NCBI GenBank assembly: GCA_035936835.1
Contig: DASYVT010000135.1
Span: 1-64,000, forward strand
Direction of reading: 5' to 3'
DNA length: 64,000 nt
Source: Candidatus Methylomirabilota bacterium
GTDB lineage: Bacteria; Methylomirabilota; Methylomirabilia; Rokubacteriales; CSP1-6
Below the pieces are notes generated by a model. That model did no database searches. It saw only the letters and a list, made by a program, of their open reading frames with translations, and had not been told where the DNA came from. How positions within the stretch are numbered: position 1 is the first letter of the stretch; each line of letters begins with the position of its first letter. Of the stretch, positions 1 to 6,847 are shown one piece after another. Position numbers and translations under genes: made by a program.

Positions 1-684
1 CAGGGCGGAGAGATCGTGCTGCTGAATCTTCAGGCGGAGAAACGGTTCGGATATCACCGTGATGAACTCGTAGGGCAGCCGGTAGAGAACATCATTCCGG
101 AAGGCTTCGCCGAACGGCTGATCGCTGACGGTCTTCGATCCCCGGCCGACGCGCTGGCGCAGCAGATCGGCACGGGGATTGAGCTCACCGGACGGCGCAA
201 GGATGGAAGCGAGTTTCCAATCGAGATCATGCTGAGCCCGTTGGAAAGCGCCGAAGGAATCCTGGTGACGGCGGCGATCCGCGACATCAGCGTGCGCAAG
301 GATGCGGAAAAGCATTTGGCGCAGATGGAAGGCAGATACCGCGGGCTGCTGGAGGCGGCTCCGGATGCGATGGTGGTGGTGAACCAGGGCGGAGAGATCG
401 TGCTGCTGAATCTTCAGGCGGAGAAGCAGTTCGGATACCGCCGCGATGAGCTCGTAGGGCAGCCGGTGAAGAACATCATTCCGGAAGGCTTCGCGGAACG
501 GCTGATCGCGGACGGTACCCGAACCGCGGCCGACGCGCTGGCGCAGCAGATCGGTACGGGGATCGAGCTCACCGGACGGCGGAAGGATGGAAGCGAGTTT
601 CCAATCGAGATCATGCTGAGCCCGTTGGAAAGCGCCGAAGGAATCCTGGTGACGGCGGCGATCCGCGACATCAGCGTGCGCACA
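1..684 (+). repeat. 384-bp tandem duplication encoding two PAS domains
   Basis: Bases 1-300 recur at 385-684 with an exact offset of 384 bp (128 codons) and only scattered substitutions. The unit is one PAS domain plus linker. Because the first copy is cut by the window edge, more copies may lie upstream. The high nucleotide identity points to a recent in-frame duplication or gene conversion. Confidence 0.93.
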
Positions 685-1473
685 AAAGCCGAAGCGCATC
701 TTCTGCAGTCGGAACTGGAGGCGCAGGGACTGCGGAACGATCTCGCCCACGCCGGGCGCGTCGCGACCATCGGGGAGCTCACCACGTCGCTGGCTCATGA
801 GCTCAACCAGCCTCTGACCGCGATCCTGAGCAATGCTCAGGCCGGCCAGCGTGTCCTTGAAACCGCCCCGGTGGACCTCAAGGAGGTAGGTGAGATCCTC
901 AAGGACATCGTCGAGGACGACAAGCGAGCCGGTGAGGTGATCCGCCGGCTGCGCCGTCTCCTTACGAAGGGCGATCCGCAGATGAGGACGCTCGACCTCA
1001 ACGAAGCGCTGGGTGAGGTGGCGCGGCTCGTGAGCGGCGACGCGGTTGTCCGCGGCGTCTCGATCCGGCTCGAGCTGGCCGATGGGCTTCCTCCCGTGCT
1101 GGGCGACCGGGTGCAGCTGCAGCAGGTGGCCCTGAACCTTGTCCTCAACGGGATGGACGCCATGCGAGAGCCGGGCACTCGTGACCGGGTCCTCGACCTC
1201 CGGACGGCCAGGGCCGGCGCGAGGACTGTTCGGGTGGAGGTGCGGGACTCAGGGACGGGAATCAGCGAGGGCGACATGGGCAAGATCTTCCAGACGTTCT
1301 ACACGACCAAGCCCGACGGGATGGGCATGGGCCTGGCGATCACCCGATCCATTGTCGACGTCCACGGCGGCCGCCTGGAGGCCCACAATAACCCGGACGG
1401 CGGGGCGACCTTCTCCTTCACGCTGCCCATCGGCCACGACGGGGGCCACGACGGGGACCACGACGGGCCATGA
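1..1473 (+). CDS. PAS-PAS sensor histidine kinase (5' end outside window)
   Basis: The reading frame is open from base 1 and the first residues repeat the start of the second PAS domain, so the gene begins upstream; the GTG at 16 is not its start. 490 residues are visible. Two nearly identical PAS domains (about residues 1-105 and 112-230) come first. Then comes a HisKA dimerisation domain with the H-box SLAHELNQPL (His 266 of the visible part), and an HATPase_c domain with an N box (VALNLVLNGMDAM), a G1 box (DSGTGI) and a G2 box (GMGMGLAI). No membrane segment is visible, so it may be cytosolic and sense through PAS. It would autophosphorylate and pass phosphate to the regulator that overlaps its stop codon (ATGA). 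The C-terminus ends in an odd His/Asp/Gly-rich tail. Confidence 0.93.
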   Translation, partial: QGGEIVLLNLQAEKRFGYHRDELVGQPVENIIPEGFAERLIADGLRSPADALAQQIGTGIELTGRRKDGSEFPIEIMLSPLESAEGILVTAAIRDISVRKDAEKHLAQMEGRYRGLLEAAPDAMVVVNQGGEIVLLNLQAEKQFGYRRDELVGQPVKNIIPEGFAERLIADGTRTAADALAQQIGTGIELTGRRKDGSEFPIEIMLSPLESAEGILVTAAIRDISVRTKAEAHLLQSELEAQGLRNDLAHAGRVATIGELTTSLAHELNQPLTAILSNAQAGQRVLETAPVDLKEVGEILKDIVEDDKRAGEVIRRLRRLLTKGDPQMRTLDLNEALGEVARLVSGDAVVRGVSIRLELADGLPPVLGDRVQLQQVALNLVLNGMDAMREPGTRDRVLDLRTARAGARTVRVEVRDSGTGISEGDMGKIFQTFYTTKPDGMGMGLAITRSIVDVHGGRLEAHNNPDGGATFSFTLPIGHDGGHDGDHDGP

Positions 1474-2111
1474 GCGCTCCTGCGGGAACCCTGGTGGCGG
1501 GAGCCCTGGTGGGTATCGTGGACGATGACCCGTCCGTGCGGAAGAGTCTGGCGCGCCTGGTCAAGACCGCCGGGTATCGAGTCGAGGTCTTCGCGTCGGC
1601 CCGCGAGTTCCTGGCGCGTCCGCAGCAGGAGGACCCCTCCTGCCTGCTCCTGGACGTTCGGATGCCCGGCCTGACGGGGCCGGAGCTGCAGGAGGCGCTC
1701 GCGATCGCGGGGCGCCGGATGTCGATCGTCTTCGTCTCGGGCCACGGCGACGTCGTGGGCAGCGTCAAGGCCATGAAGGGCGGGGCGATCGATTTTCTCA
1801 CGAAGCCCGTCGACGCCCGGGAGCTCCTGGACGCGATCGAGCGGGCTGTGGCCAAGGCGTTCACGGCGCAGCGGGATCAGGCCGGAGCCACGGACGTGCA
1901 GGGCCGCCTCAAGACCCTGACAGCGCGGGAGGCACAGGTCTTCGCGCTGGTCGTGACCGGGATGCTCAACAAGCAGGTCGCGGCCGAACTGGGCATAGTC
2001 GAGAAGACCGTCAAAGTGCACCGCGCTCGCGTCATGGCAAAGATGCGGGCGGGCTCGCTGGCCGAGCTGGTCCGGCTGGCTGATCGGGCAGGCATCATCG
2101 CGAAGCCCTGA
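1470..2111 (+). CDS. FixJ/NarL-type response regulator (REC + LuxR HTH)
   Basis: 213 residues. The N-terminal receiver domain has the acidic cluster DDD (18-20), phospho-acceptor Asp 62 (LLLDVRMPG), a switch Ser in VSGHGD and the conserved Lys in TKPVD. The C-terminal LuxR-type helix-turn-helix (about 148-205) starts LTAREAQVFALV and contains NKQVAAELGIVEKTVKVHR. The start ATG overlaps the kinase stop as ATGA, so kinase and regulator are translationally coupled partners. LuxR-type regulators of the NarL/FixJ family commonly bind inverted heptamers separated by 2 bp. The palindrome repeated in this window has that geometry, so this protein is the best local candidate for binding it; that link is inference. 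Confidence 0.93.
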   Translation: MSAPAGTLVAGALVGIVDDDPSVRKSLARLVKTAGYRVEVFASAREFLARPQQEDPSCLLLDVRMPGLTGPELQEALAIAGRRMSIVFVSGHGDVVGSVKAMKGGAIDFLTKPVDARELLDAIERAVAKAFTAQRDQAGATDVQGRLKTLTAREAQVFALVVTGMLNKQVAAELGIVEKTVKVHRARVMAKMRAGSLAELVRLADRAGIIAKP

Positions 2112-2148
2112 TCGTCCCCCTCCCGGGTCGGTCCCCTTCGCCGATCCC

Positions 2149-2195
2149 ATTGGACCAAGGTCCAATACCGAGTCATGCCGGCCGTCCTGTAGGCT
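2149..2195 (+). promoter_or_regulatory. Palindromic operator-promoter upstream of the receiver protein
   Basis: This is the most symmetrical copy of the palindrome: ATTGGACC-AA-GGTCCAAT at 2149-2166. A TAGGCT hexamer lies at 2190-2195, 25 nt after the GGTCCA arm. The receiver gene starts 21 bp further on. The geometry (operator centred near -42 relative to a start placed about 7 nt after the hexamer) matches the other copies. Confidence 0.65.
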
Positions 2196-2216
2196 GCATT
2201 CGAGAACTATGACTCC

Positions 2217-2627
2217 ATGCCCAAGACCACACGGCTAGTTTCCATCGTTGACGATGACCACTCGGTCCGCCGAGCGCTTCGTCGGCTGGTTCAGTTTGCC
2301 GGTTTCACCGCCGAGACGTTCGCATCGGCGGAAGATTTTCTGAGCTCAGCGTCTCTGGTCGGGACTGCCTGCCTGGTGCTGGACATCCACCTGAATGGTG
2401 GAATGAGCGGTTTCGAGCTTCAGGCGCAGTTGACCGCCGACAGTATCGTCATCCCGATCATCTTCATCACCGCCCATGACGATGTCCTCACGCGCGAGCG
2501 CATCGAAAACTCCAGAGCGGCCGCGTACCTCATCAAGCCATTCAACGACGAGCTCTTGCTCGATGCGATCCGTGGAGCGGTCGGTGGGTCCGACCTGCGA
2601 CGCAACGCTGCTCCAGTCAGGATGTGA
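2217..2627 (+). CDS. Single-domain response regulator (receiver only)
   Basis: 136 residues, almost all one receiver domain: DDD at 12-14, phospho-acceptor Asp 56 (LVLDIHLNG), Thr in FITAHDD, Lys in LIKPFN. There is no output domain, so it probably acts by protein contact or as a phosphate sink. It follows the FixJ-type regulator by about 100 bp but has its own palindromic promoter, so it is likely a member of the regulon and may feed back on the kinase. An IS3 remnant lies just after it and may have removed further genes. Confidence 0.88.
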   Translation: MPKTTRLVSIVDDDHSVRRALRRLVQFAGFTAETFASAEDFLSSASLVGTACLVLDIHLNGGMSGFELQAQLTADSIVIPIIFITAHDDVLTRERIENSRAAAYLIKPFNDELLLDAIRGAVGGSDLRRNAAPVRM

Positions 2628-3151
2628 GAATCGGCCTTGCCGCTCGGTCAATCGAGGTGTCGACCTCGATCGGCAGGCAGGCCCGGGTGAAGGCGTCCAC
2701 CACCGTCAGGAGCCGCACGCGTCGGCTGTCCTCGAGGGTGTCGAACACGAAGTCGAGCGACCAGCGCTCGTTGATCCGGGTTGGCCCCGCGAGCGGCCTC
2801 CGGCGGGGGATGCGGCGCCGGCGCTCGGCCGCCAGGGCACGGAGCCGCTCGCGCAACGCCGGCCAGTCAGCGCGCCGCGCCTGATCGCGAGACGTGGATC
2901 GGCCCGGCCCCACCAGCCCGCACGCCCGCGGTGAGGGCGGCCACCAGGCGCTTCAGGCGGGTCTTCTCGTGCTCCAGCTGCCGGAGCCGGCGCGCCTCGT
3001 TGACCTCCAGGCCGTGGGACTTCGCCTACCACCGATAACACGTCTGTTCGCTGATGCCGTGCCGCAGGCAGAGGTCGCTGCTCTTCGCGCCCGCCTCGGC
3101 CTCCTTCAGAATCCCGATGATCTGCTCTTCCGTGAACCGCTTCCGACGCAT
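2628..3151 (-). pseudogene. IS3-family transposase remnant (orfA with stop, truncated orfB)
   Basis: On the minus strand an orfA-like frame starts at 3151 (MRRKRFTEEQIIGILKEAE), continues through a Cys-containing HTH typical of IS3 orfA, and is broken by an in-frame TAG at 3026-3028 where a Trp-Lys pair is expected. The frame then goes on with EARRLRQLEHEKTRLKRL. A piece of orfB follows in another frame, with the integrase-core start NERWSLDFVFDTLEDSRR and LLTVVDAFTR, then ends abruptly near 2620-2645. The DDE C-terminal half and both ends are missing, so the element is dead. Confidence 0.85.
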
Positions 3152-3238
3152 CGCGGGCCCTCACCGCGGCCATCCGAGCCAAATCCTCACCATCCCTGTG
3201 GCGCAGTTTTCAAGTAGCAGGCCGCGTCGGCACTCGAC

Positions 3239-3282
3239 TGGACCAAGGTCCAATAGGTAAGCGAGGTGTCGACGCATAGAGT
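3239..3282 (+). promoter_or_regulatory. Palindromic operator-promoter for the 3310 operon
   Basis: TGGACCAAGGTCCAATAG at 3239-3256 is followed 24 nt after the GGTCCA arm by TAGAGT at 3277-3282. The first gene starts 27 bp later, behind a GAAAGGAGA ribosome-binding site. TAGAGT is also the -10 hexamer of a clear TTGACA promoter elsewhere in this window (42288-42317). Confidence 0.7.
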
Positions 3283-3309
3283 GAGAGAGCAACCGAAAGG
3301 AGACGCTCC

Positions 3310-3534
3310 ATGAAACTTCCGCTCATCATCATCGGGATAGTGCTCATCGCGGTCGGCCTGGTGTCCCTCGTGTACCAGGGCATCACGTACACGAGCCGCG
3401 AGACGGTGGTGAACCTCGGACCCATCAAGGCCACCGCGGACACACAGAAGACGATTCCGCTGTCGCCGATTCTCGGCGGCCTCGCGCTGGCCGGCGGCGT
3501 CATCTTGCTCGCCGGCGCGTGGCGCAGTCGATGA
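3310..3534 (+). CDS. Small two-helix membrane protein (YQGITYT family)
   Basis: 74 residues with hydrophobic helices at about 3-22 and 52-70. Between them is a conserved extramembrane segment containing YQGITYTSRE and NLGPIKATAD. A paralogue with the same motifs lies at 5055-5276. Its function is unknown; proteins of this type sit among small stress-induced envelope proteins in many Proteobacteria, so an envelope role is inferred. The start is set by AAAGGAGA 8 nt upstream. It is the first gene after the palindromic promoter and its TGA overlaps the next ATG (ATGA). Confidence 0.8.
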   Translation: MKLPLIIIGIVLIAVGLVSLVYQGITYTSRETVVNLGPIKATADTQKTIPLSPILGGLALAGGVILLAGAWRSR

Positions 3535-3914
3535 CGCGGGGCCGACTGACACCCATGCTCTGCCGCTACCTCCTCGGTGCCATCGGGCTGGCCGCCGTAA
3601 CCTCGGGCGCCTTGGTCTACACGGTGGCCACCGAGACCGACGGTCTGATGAACGGCGCGCAGGTGCTGGCGAGCGTCGACCGGCGGCCCGTGGATTCCTC
3701 TGCCACGTACCTGGAGCAGATGAAGCTCACGCAGGAGACGTTGAGGAGCTTCGGCTACGCGCCGGGCGCCATCAACGGGATCATGCGCTTCGAGACCGCC
3801 TCGGCGCTGCGCGCCTTCCAGCGCGAGCAAGGGCTCAAAATCACGGGCCAGGCGAATCCCGAGACCCTGGCCGCGCTCGGGATCGAAGACAAGCTGTACA
3901 GACGACCGCGGTGA
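3531..3914 (+). CDS. Membrane-anchored peptidoglycan-binding domain protein
   Basis: 127 residues from the ATG that overlaps the previous stop; ATG 3555 is an alternative. An N-terminal hydrophobic helix (LLGAIGLAAVTSGALVYTV) would anchor it facing the periplasm. The C-terminal 65 residues form a PG_binding_1 fold: a first helix with LTQETLRSFGYAPGAINGIM, then TASALRAFQREQGLKITGQANPETL. Such domains bind peptidoglycan. A second protein of the same design is encoded at 9746-10087, which shows that the two envelope clusters share gene types. It is probably co-transcribed with 3310 and with the collagen-OmpA lipoprotein downstream. Confidence 0.85.
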   Translation: MTRGRLTPMLCRYLLGAIGLAAVTSGALVYTVATETDGLMNGAQVLASVDRRPVDSSATYLEQMKLTQETLRSFGYAPGAINGIMRFETASALRAFQREQGLKITGQANPETLAALGIEDKLYRRPR

Positions 3915-3987
3915 GTGCCGCATTGCGGATCAGACGGAAATCGCCGGCATGGGATTGCAGCTCATCATTTTGACAGGAGGACGGACG

Positions 3988-4605
3988 ATGAAACGACGAC
4001 TACTGGTTGCGCTGCTCCCGCTGTGTGCGGGGGTGTTGGTGGCGGTGGGGTGCACGGGTCCGGCGGGTCCGACGGGGATGACAGGGGCGCAAGGCGCTCC
4101 AGGGATGACGGGGGTACAGGGCTCTCCCGGGATGACGGGGGCGCAGGGCTCCGCTGGGATGACCGGCGTGCAAGGCTCGGCTGGGATGACGGGGGTACAG
4201 GGCCCGGCAGGAATTACGGGGGCCCAGGGCGCGCCGGCGTCGCCGCCGATGCCGGGCGTTCGCTGGATGTCGTTGAAGGAGTTCATGTTCGATTACGACA
4301 GGTCGGACATTCGGTATTCGGAGTCGAGGAAGCCCGCCGAGGTCGCGGCCTACATGAGCCAGAACCCGTCGGTGCGGCTCGGGATCGACGGCTACACGGA
4401 TTTGCGCGGCACCAGTCAGTACAATCTGCCGCTGAGCCAGCGGCGGGTCACGACTGTTCGTGACGCGCTGATTCAGGCGGGAGTGCCGGCGGACCGGATC
4501 GAGACGGGCACGTTCGGTTCGGATCGGGTCATGTGTAATCCGTCCACCGAGCAGTGCTCGCAGCGCGAGGGGCGAGTCGAAGTGCTGGTCCGCGCCAGCA
4601 ACTAG
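3988..4605 (+). CDS. Collagen-like/OmpA lipoprotein 1
   Basis: 205 residues. A lipoprotein signal peptide ends in the lipobox AVGC (Cys 22). Residues 24-83 are 20 uninterrupted Gly-X-Y triplets, with recurring GMTGAQ and GMTGVQ units. The rest is an OmpA C-terminal peptidoglycan-binding domain: FDYDRSDIR, the signature IDGYTDLRGTSQYN, LSQRRV, and a Cys pair near the end. The start is ATG 3988 behind AGGAGG; an earlier in-frame ATG at 3949 would spoil the signal peptide. It is predicted to be lipid-anchored in the outer membrane and to reach the cell wall through a trimeric collagen-like stalk. Paralogues lie at 7550 and 8164. The architecture is directly visible; trimerisation is inferred. 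Confidence 0.9.
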   Translation: MKRRLLVALLPLCAGVLVAVGCTGPAGPTGMTGAQGAPGMTGVQGSPGMTGAQGSAGMTGVQGSAGMTGVQGPAGITGAQGAPASPPMPGVRWMSLKEFMFDYDRSDIRYSESRKPAEVAAYMSQNPSVRLGIDGYTDLRGTSQYNLPLSQRRVTTVRDALIQAGVPADRIETGTFGSDRVMCNPSTEQCSQREGRVEVLVRASN

Positions 4606-4650
4606 CCCCCGCGGTCGGGGGATCTCCTGCGCGTCCTGTACGCGGAGGAG
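4606..4650 (+). terminator. Two consecutive hairpins after the collagen-OmpA gene
   Basis: Directly after the stop codon is a CCCCC-GCGGTC-GGGGG hairpin (4606-4621). A second hairpin of CTCC-T-GCG against CGC-G-GAG follows (4624-4650). There is no clear T tract, so this is a probable rather than certain terminator of the 3310-4605 operon. Confidence 0.45.
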
Positions 4651-4673
4651 GTTCCCCGAGGTGCTGGCCTTCA

Positions 4674-4718
4674 TGGACCAAGGTCCACCAGGCGTCATTG
4701 TTGCGGCGCTGATACGGT
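4674..4718 (+). promoter_or_regulatory. Orphan palindromic promoter, no gene downstream on its strand
   Basis: TGGACCAAGGTCCA at 4674-4687 is followed after 25 nt by TACGGT (4713-4718), the same layout as the other copies. No plus-strand gene follows. Transcription would run antisense into the convergent gene 4788-4976. It could make a small RNA, or be left over from a lost gene. Confidence 0.45.
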
Positions 4719-4787
4719 GGCCACCAAGCAGCCTCGAGGAGGACCCTCCGCCGGGGAGAACGCCCTGCAGCCTGACTCCGGCGCGCG

Positions 4788-4976
4788 CTACCGAATGCGC
4801 AGGTCGCGCAACGAGCCCAGGACACCGAACGACTGCAACAGCCAGATGACGACCACGATGACGACCACGGCGTTGATGATCGACTTAATCTTCGAATCCA
4901 TCGGCACGTAGTTGTTGAGCAGCCAGAGTAGAACCCCGACGACCGCCAGCGTCATGACGAGTCCGATCAGGCTCAT
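4788..4976 (-). CDS. Thivi_2564-like small membrane protein
   Basis: 62 residues with two predicted membrane helices (about 3-20 and 33-52) separated by NNYVPMDSKIKSIIN, a layout I recognise from the Thivi_2564 family of small membrane proteins. Function is unknown. It is the last gene of the leftward run of eight small envelope genes that starts at 7213. The gap to the gene before it is 78 bp. The start is behind a GAGAGGAGCGG ribosome-binding site. Confidence 0.82.
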   Translation of the reverse strand: MSLIGLVMTLAVVGVLLWLLNNYVPMDSKIKSIINAVVVIVVVIWLLQSFGVLGSLRDLRIR

Positions 4977-5054
4977 GTCCGCTCCTCTCTCATTCCTGCA
5001 CGACGAAGCTTGTGGTCCCGTGTGACAGTCAGTCGCTCACGGCGACGGCCACTC

Positions 5055-5276
5055 TTACGACTTTCGAGCTCCGGCGATGACCAGCACCACGCCGCCGGCA
5101 AGGGCGAGTGCGCCGAGGATCGGCGGCAGGGGAATGCTCTTCTCCTTGTCGGCCGTGATCTTGAGCGGCCCAAGGTCCACGACCTTCTCGCGCGTCGTGT
5201 ACGTGATGCCCTGGTAGGCCAGGGCGAGCACACCGAGAATGATCAGGACGACACCGACGAGAGTTACGGGTTTCAT
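5055..5276 (-). CDS. Small two-helix membrane protein (YQGITYT family), paralogue 2
   Basis: 73 residues, clearly homologous to the protein at 3310-3534: YQGITYTTREKVVDLGP, ITADKEKSIPLPPILG and a second Gly-rich hydrophobic helix. ATG 5276 is chosen over an upstream in-frame start because it has a GGAGGAGAG ribosome-binding site and gives the family's usual length. Function unknown. It lies within the leftward small-gene operon, 22 bp after the YtxH-like gene. Confidence 0.82.
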   Translation of the reverse strand: MKPVTLVGVVLIILGVLALAYQGITYTTREKVVDLGPLKITADKEKSIPLPPILGALALAGGVVLVIAGARKS

Positions 5277-5298
5277 GGCGCTCTCCTCCCTCTCCTGG

Positions 5299-5589
5299 TC
5301 ATGCTTCTCTGGCTGCTGGTACCGGGCGAATCGCTTCCTCCCCTGTCCGGAGAGCCTCGCTGACATGCGCCCTCGTGTCCTGCAAGAACTCGTCGGCACG
5401 ACGCAGGGCATGCCCGCTGCGGTCGAGCACCTTCTCAGCCTTCTCCTCTACCGCCCGAACGCCCTCGGCCGCCTTCGTGCGTACCCCGCGCGTCTTCTCC
5501 TCCACGTACTCCTCCATCTCCCGTCCCCACAGCCACACGACGGCTGCCCCCATGATCGCTCCCAGGACAAAAGCCCTACTGGTTCCCAT
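5299..5589 (-). CDS. YtxH-like membrane-anchored coiled-coil protein
   Basis: 96 residues. An N-terminal helix (AFVLGAIMGAAVVWLWG) is followed by a charged, Ala/Glu-rich helical stretch rich in heptad-like EEK and AEK segments, which is the YtxH/gas-vesicle-protein-like layout. Such proteins are small stress-associated membrane proteins; the exact role is unknown. It is preceded by GAGGAGGACC. The 93-bp gap before the next upstream gene holds one copy of a 69-bp repeat. Confidence 0.72.
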   Translation of the reverse strand: MGTSRAFVLGAIMGAAVVWLWGREMEEYVEEKTRGVRTKAAEGVRAVEEKAEKVLDRSGHALRRADEFLQDTRAHVSEALRTGEEAIRPVPAAREA

Positions 5590-5598
5590 CGCGGTCCT

Positions 5599-5667
5599 CC
5601 TCGATTGCGATTTCAGGCGATCCCGTCGCGACGCCTCGACCTGCCGTCACTTGATCCGCATGTCGTT
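5599..5667. repeat. 69-bp direct repeat, copy 1 (BON gene-end remnant)
   Basis: It matches 6235-6303 at 64 of 69 positions with no gaps (offset 636 bp). Copy 2 contains the last codons and stop of the BON gene (minus strand NDMRIK-stop). Copy 1 carries the same codons with no BON gene attached, so it is a remnant of a duplicated or lost BON gene. Confidence 0.88.
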
Positions 5668-5682
5668 ACAGCTCAAGCATCC

Positions 5683-5973
5683 CTATTGGCACTTTGGGGC
5701 TTCCCTGAGCTTGGCCTCGATGCGGTCGCCGACTTTGAGGTTCTGGAGCGTCTCCGCGGAGACCTGAAACTCATGGACCGTACCGTCAGCCTCCCGCACC
5801 GTGACCTTGCTCTGGCCCGGGTCCACTTTGACGACCTGGCCCCCGACCTTCTCAGGGGTCTTCACCGTGCCCTGGGGATCGCAGGCAGGCTTGCTCTGCC
5901 CCAGCGCCGTTCCCGTCCACAGCATCATAAGCGCAACCGCGAGTCCCGCCGCCAACCGTGGCCACATGAGCAT
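5683..5973 (-). CDS. Secreted small protein of unknown function
   Basis: 96 residues with a Sec signal peptide (cleavage probably after ALG-Q). The mature part is about 70 residues and contains VGGQVVKVDPGQSKVTVRE and SAETLQNLKVGDRIEAKL, a small beta-rich pattern like periplasmic single-domain proteins that carry a GxVxxVD...VTV...GD.I motif. A pair of Cys (in PACDPQG and at the penultimate-but-one position, PKCQ) could form a disulfide. Function is not recognised. It follows the Gly-zipper lipoprotein by 11 bp, so the two are co-transcribed. Confidence 0.78.
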   Translation of the reverse strand: MLMWPRLAAGLAVALMMLWTGTALGQSKPACDPQGTVKTPEKVGGQVVKVDPGQSKVTVREADGTVHEFQVSAETLQNLKVGDRIEAKLREAPKCQ

Positions 5974-5984
5974 TGCCAGCCCCC

Positions 5985-6203
5985 TCAGTTCTTGTTGTGG
6001 TTATAGATGTCGTAGATTGCCCCAGCCGCGGCGCCCACCCCCGTGCCGATCAATGCGCCTTTGCCGGCGCCATACCCCGTGCCGGCGCCAACCGCCGCAC
6101 CTGCCCCCGCGCCCACAGCGGCGCCGGTCACCGTCCCGCAGCCCGCGAACGTGACCGCGAGCATCCACAAGCCAATGATCCACGTGACTAGCCGCTTCGT
6201 CAT
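5985..6203 (-). CDS. Gly-zipper (YMGG-like) lipoprotein
   Basis: 72 residues from ATG 6203, which has AAGGAGG 6 nt upstream; the longer frame from 6233 has no such site. The signal peptide ends in the lipobox FAGC. The mature part is a Gly/Ala zipper with repeats such as GAAVGAGAGAAVGAGTGYG, typical of YMGG-like and glycine-zipper outer-membrane lipoproteins. These may insert in or associate with the outer membrane; the role is unknown. A longer Gly-zipper protein is encoded at 10101-10601. Confidence 0.82.
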   Translation of the reverse strand: MTKRLVTWIIGLWMLAVTFAGCGTVTGAAVGAGAGAAVGAGTGYGAGKGALIGTGVGAAAGAIYDIYNHNKN

Positions 6204-6234
6204 GACGTCCCTCCTTCGAGTTCTAACGTTCAAG

Positions 6235-6303
6235 CCTCGTTTGCGATATCAGGCGATCCCGTCGCGACCGCTCGACCTGCTGTCACTTGATCCGCATGTC
6301 GTT
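6235..6303. repeat. 69-bp direct repeat, copy 2 (contains BON gene stop)
   Basis: This copy includes the 3' end of the BON gene and the bases after its stop. See 5599-5667. Recombination between the two copies would delete the Gly-zipper and secreted-protein genes (636 bp). Confidence 0.88.
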
Positions 6304-6594
6304 CTTGACGGACGTGACGCCCGCGACCCCGCGTGCGACTTGCACCGCCCTGTCGATGTCCGCCTGAGACCTGACGAATCCGCTCAACTGGACCGACCCC
6401 TTGAACGTTTCGACGTTGATCTCGTTGACCTTCAGGCTGGAGTCGTTGAAGATCGCCGTCTTCACCTTCGCCGTGATCACGGAGTCGTCCACGTATTCTC
6501 CAGTCCCCTCCTTCGTTGCTGTCGAAGCGCACCCCACGGCCGACGCCAACAGGATGCTGAGAGCAAGGATCCCGAACCCTCTAAGTGGTCTCAT
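6283..6594 (-). CDS. BON-domain lipoprotein
   Basis: 103 residues. Two ATGs are 6 nt apart. The ribosome-binding site GGAGGT touches the first and lies 6 nt from the second, so the second (6594) is chosen. The signal peptide ends in the lipobox AVGC. A single BON domain follows: DDSVITAKVKTAIFNDSSLK, INVETFKGSVQLSGFV, AGVTSVKNDMRIK. BON domains in OsmY-type proteins bind phospholipid and are osmotic or envelope-stress proteins. A copy of its last codons lies 636 bp away. Confidence 0.88.
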   Translation of the reverse strand: MRPLRGFGILALSILLASAVGCASTATKEGTGEYVDDSVITAKVKTAIFNDSSLKVNEINVETFKGSVQLSGFVRSQADIDRAVQVARGVAGVTSVKNDMRIK

Positions 6595-6684
6595 GGCCAT
6601 ACCTCCATTCGAATGACGATCCAGGTGAGCATCAGTCAGAGGGCCGACCCGCCGCGGTCCAGCGAGCAGGTCACCGCGGCGCCG

Positions 6685-6834
6685 TCAGATGGATCGGCGG
6701 CCGCCAAGGAACTGGACCACGACGACAATGACGGCGACCACCAGTAGCAGGTGGACAAACCCGCCGGCCGAGTACGAACTGATCATGCCGAGCGCCCACA
6801 ACACCAGCAGAATCACCGCGATGGTCCAAAGCAT
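6685..6834 (-). CDS. Lmo0937-type 49-residue membrane protein
   Basis: Two hydrophobic helices (about 1-17 and 26-43) are separated by MISSYSAGGFVH, followed by GGRRSI. This is the pattern of the lmo0937 family of roughly 50-residue membrane proteins, in which WALG, SYSAGG and LGGRR are characteristic. ATG 6834 has AAGGAGG five bases upstream. It is the second gene of the leftward operon, 13 bp after the first. Confidence 0.85.
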   Translation of the reverse strand: MLWTIAVILLVLWALGMISSYSAGGFVHLLLVVAVIVVVVQFLGGRRSI

Positions 6835-6847
6835 GGCAGCCTCCTTG

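Noticed and set aside
2149-2166. Palindromes as transcription terminators
   Set aside because: They lie upstream of genes, have no T tract, and keep a fixed distance to a -10-like hexamer. Several sit between divergent genes.
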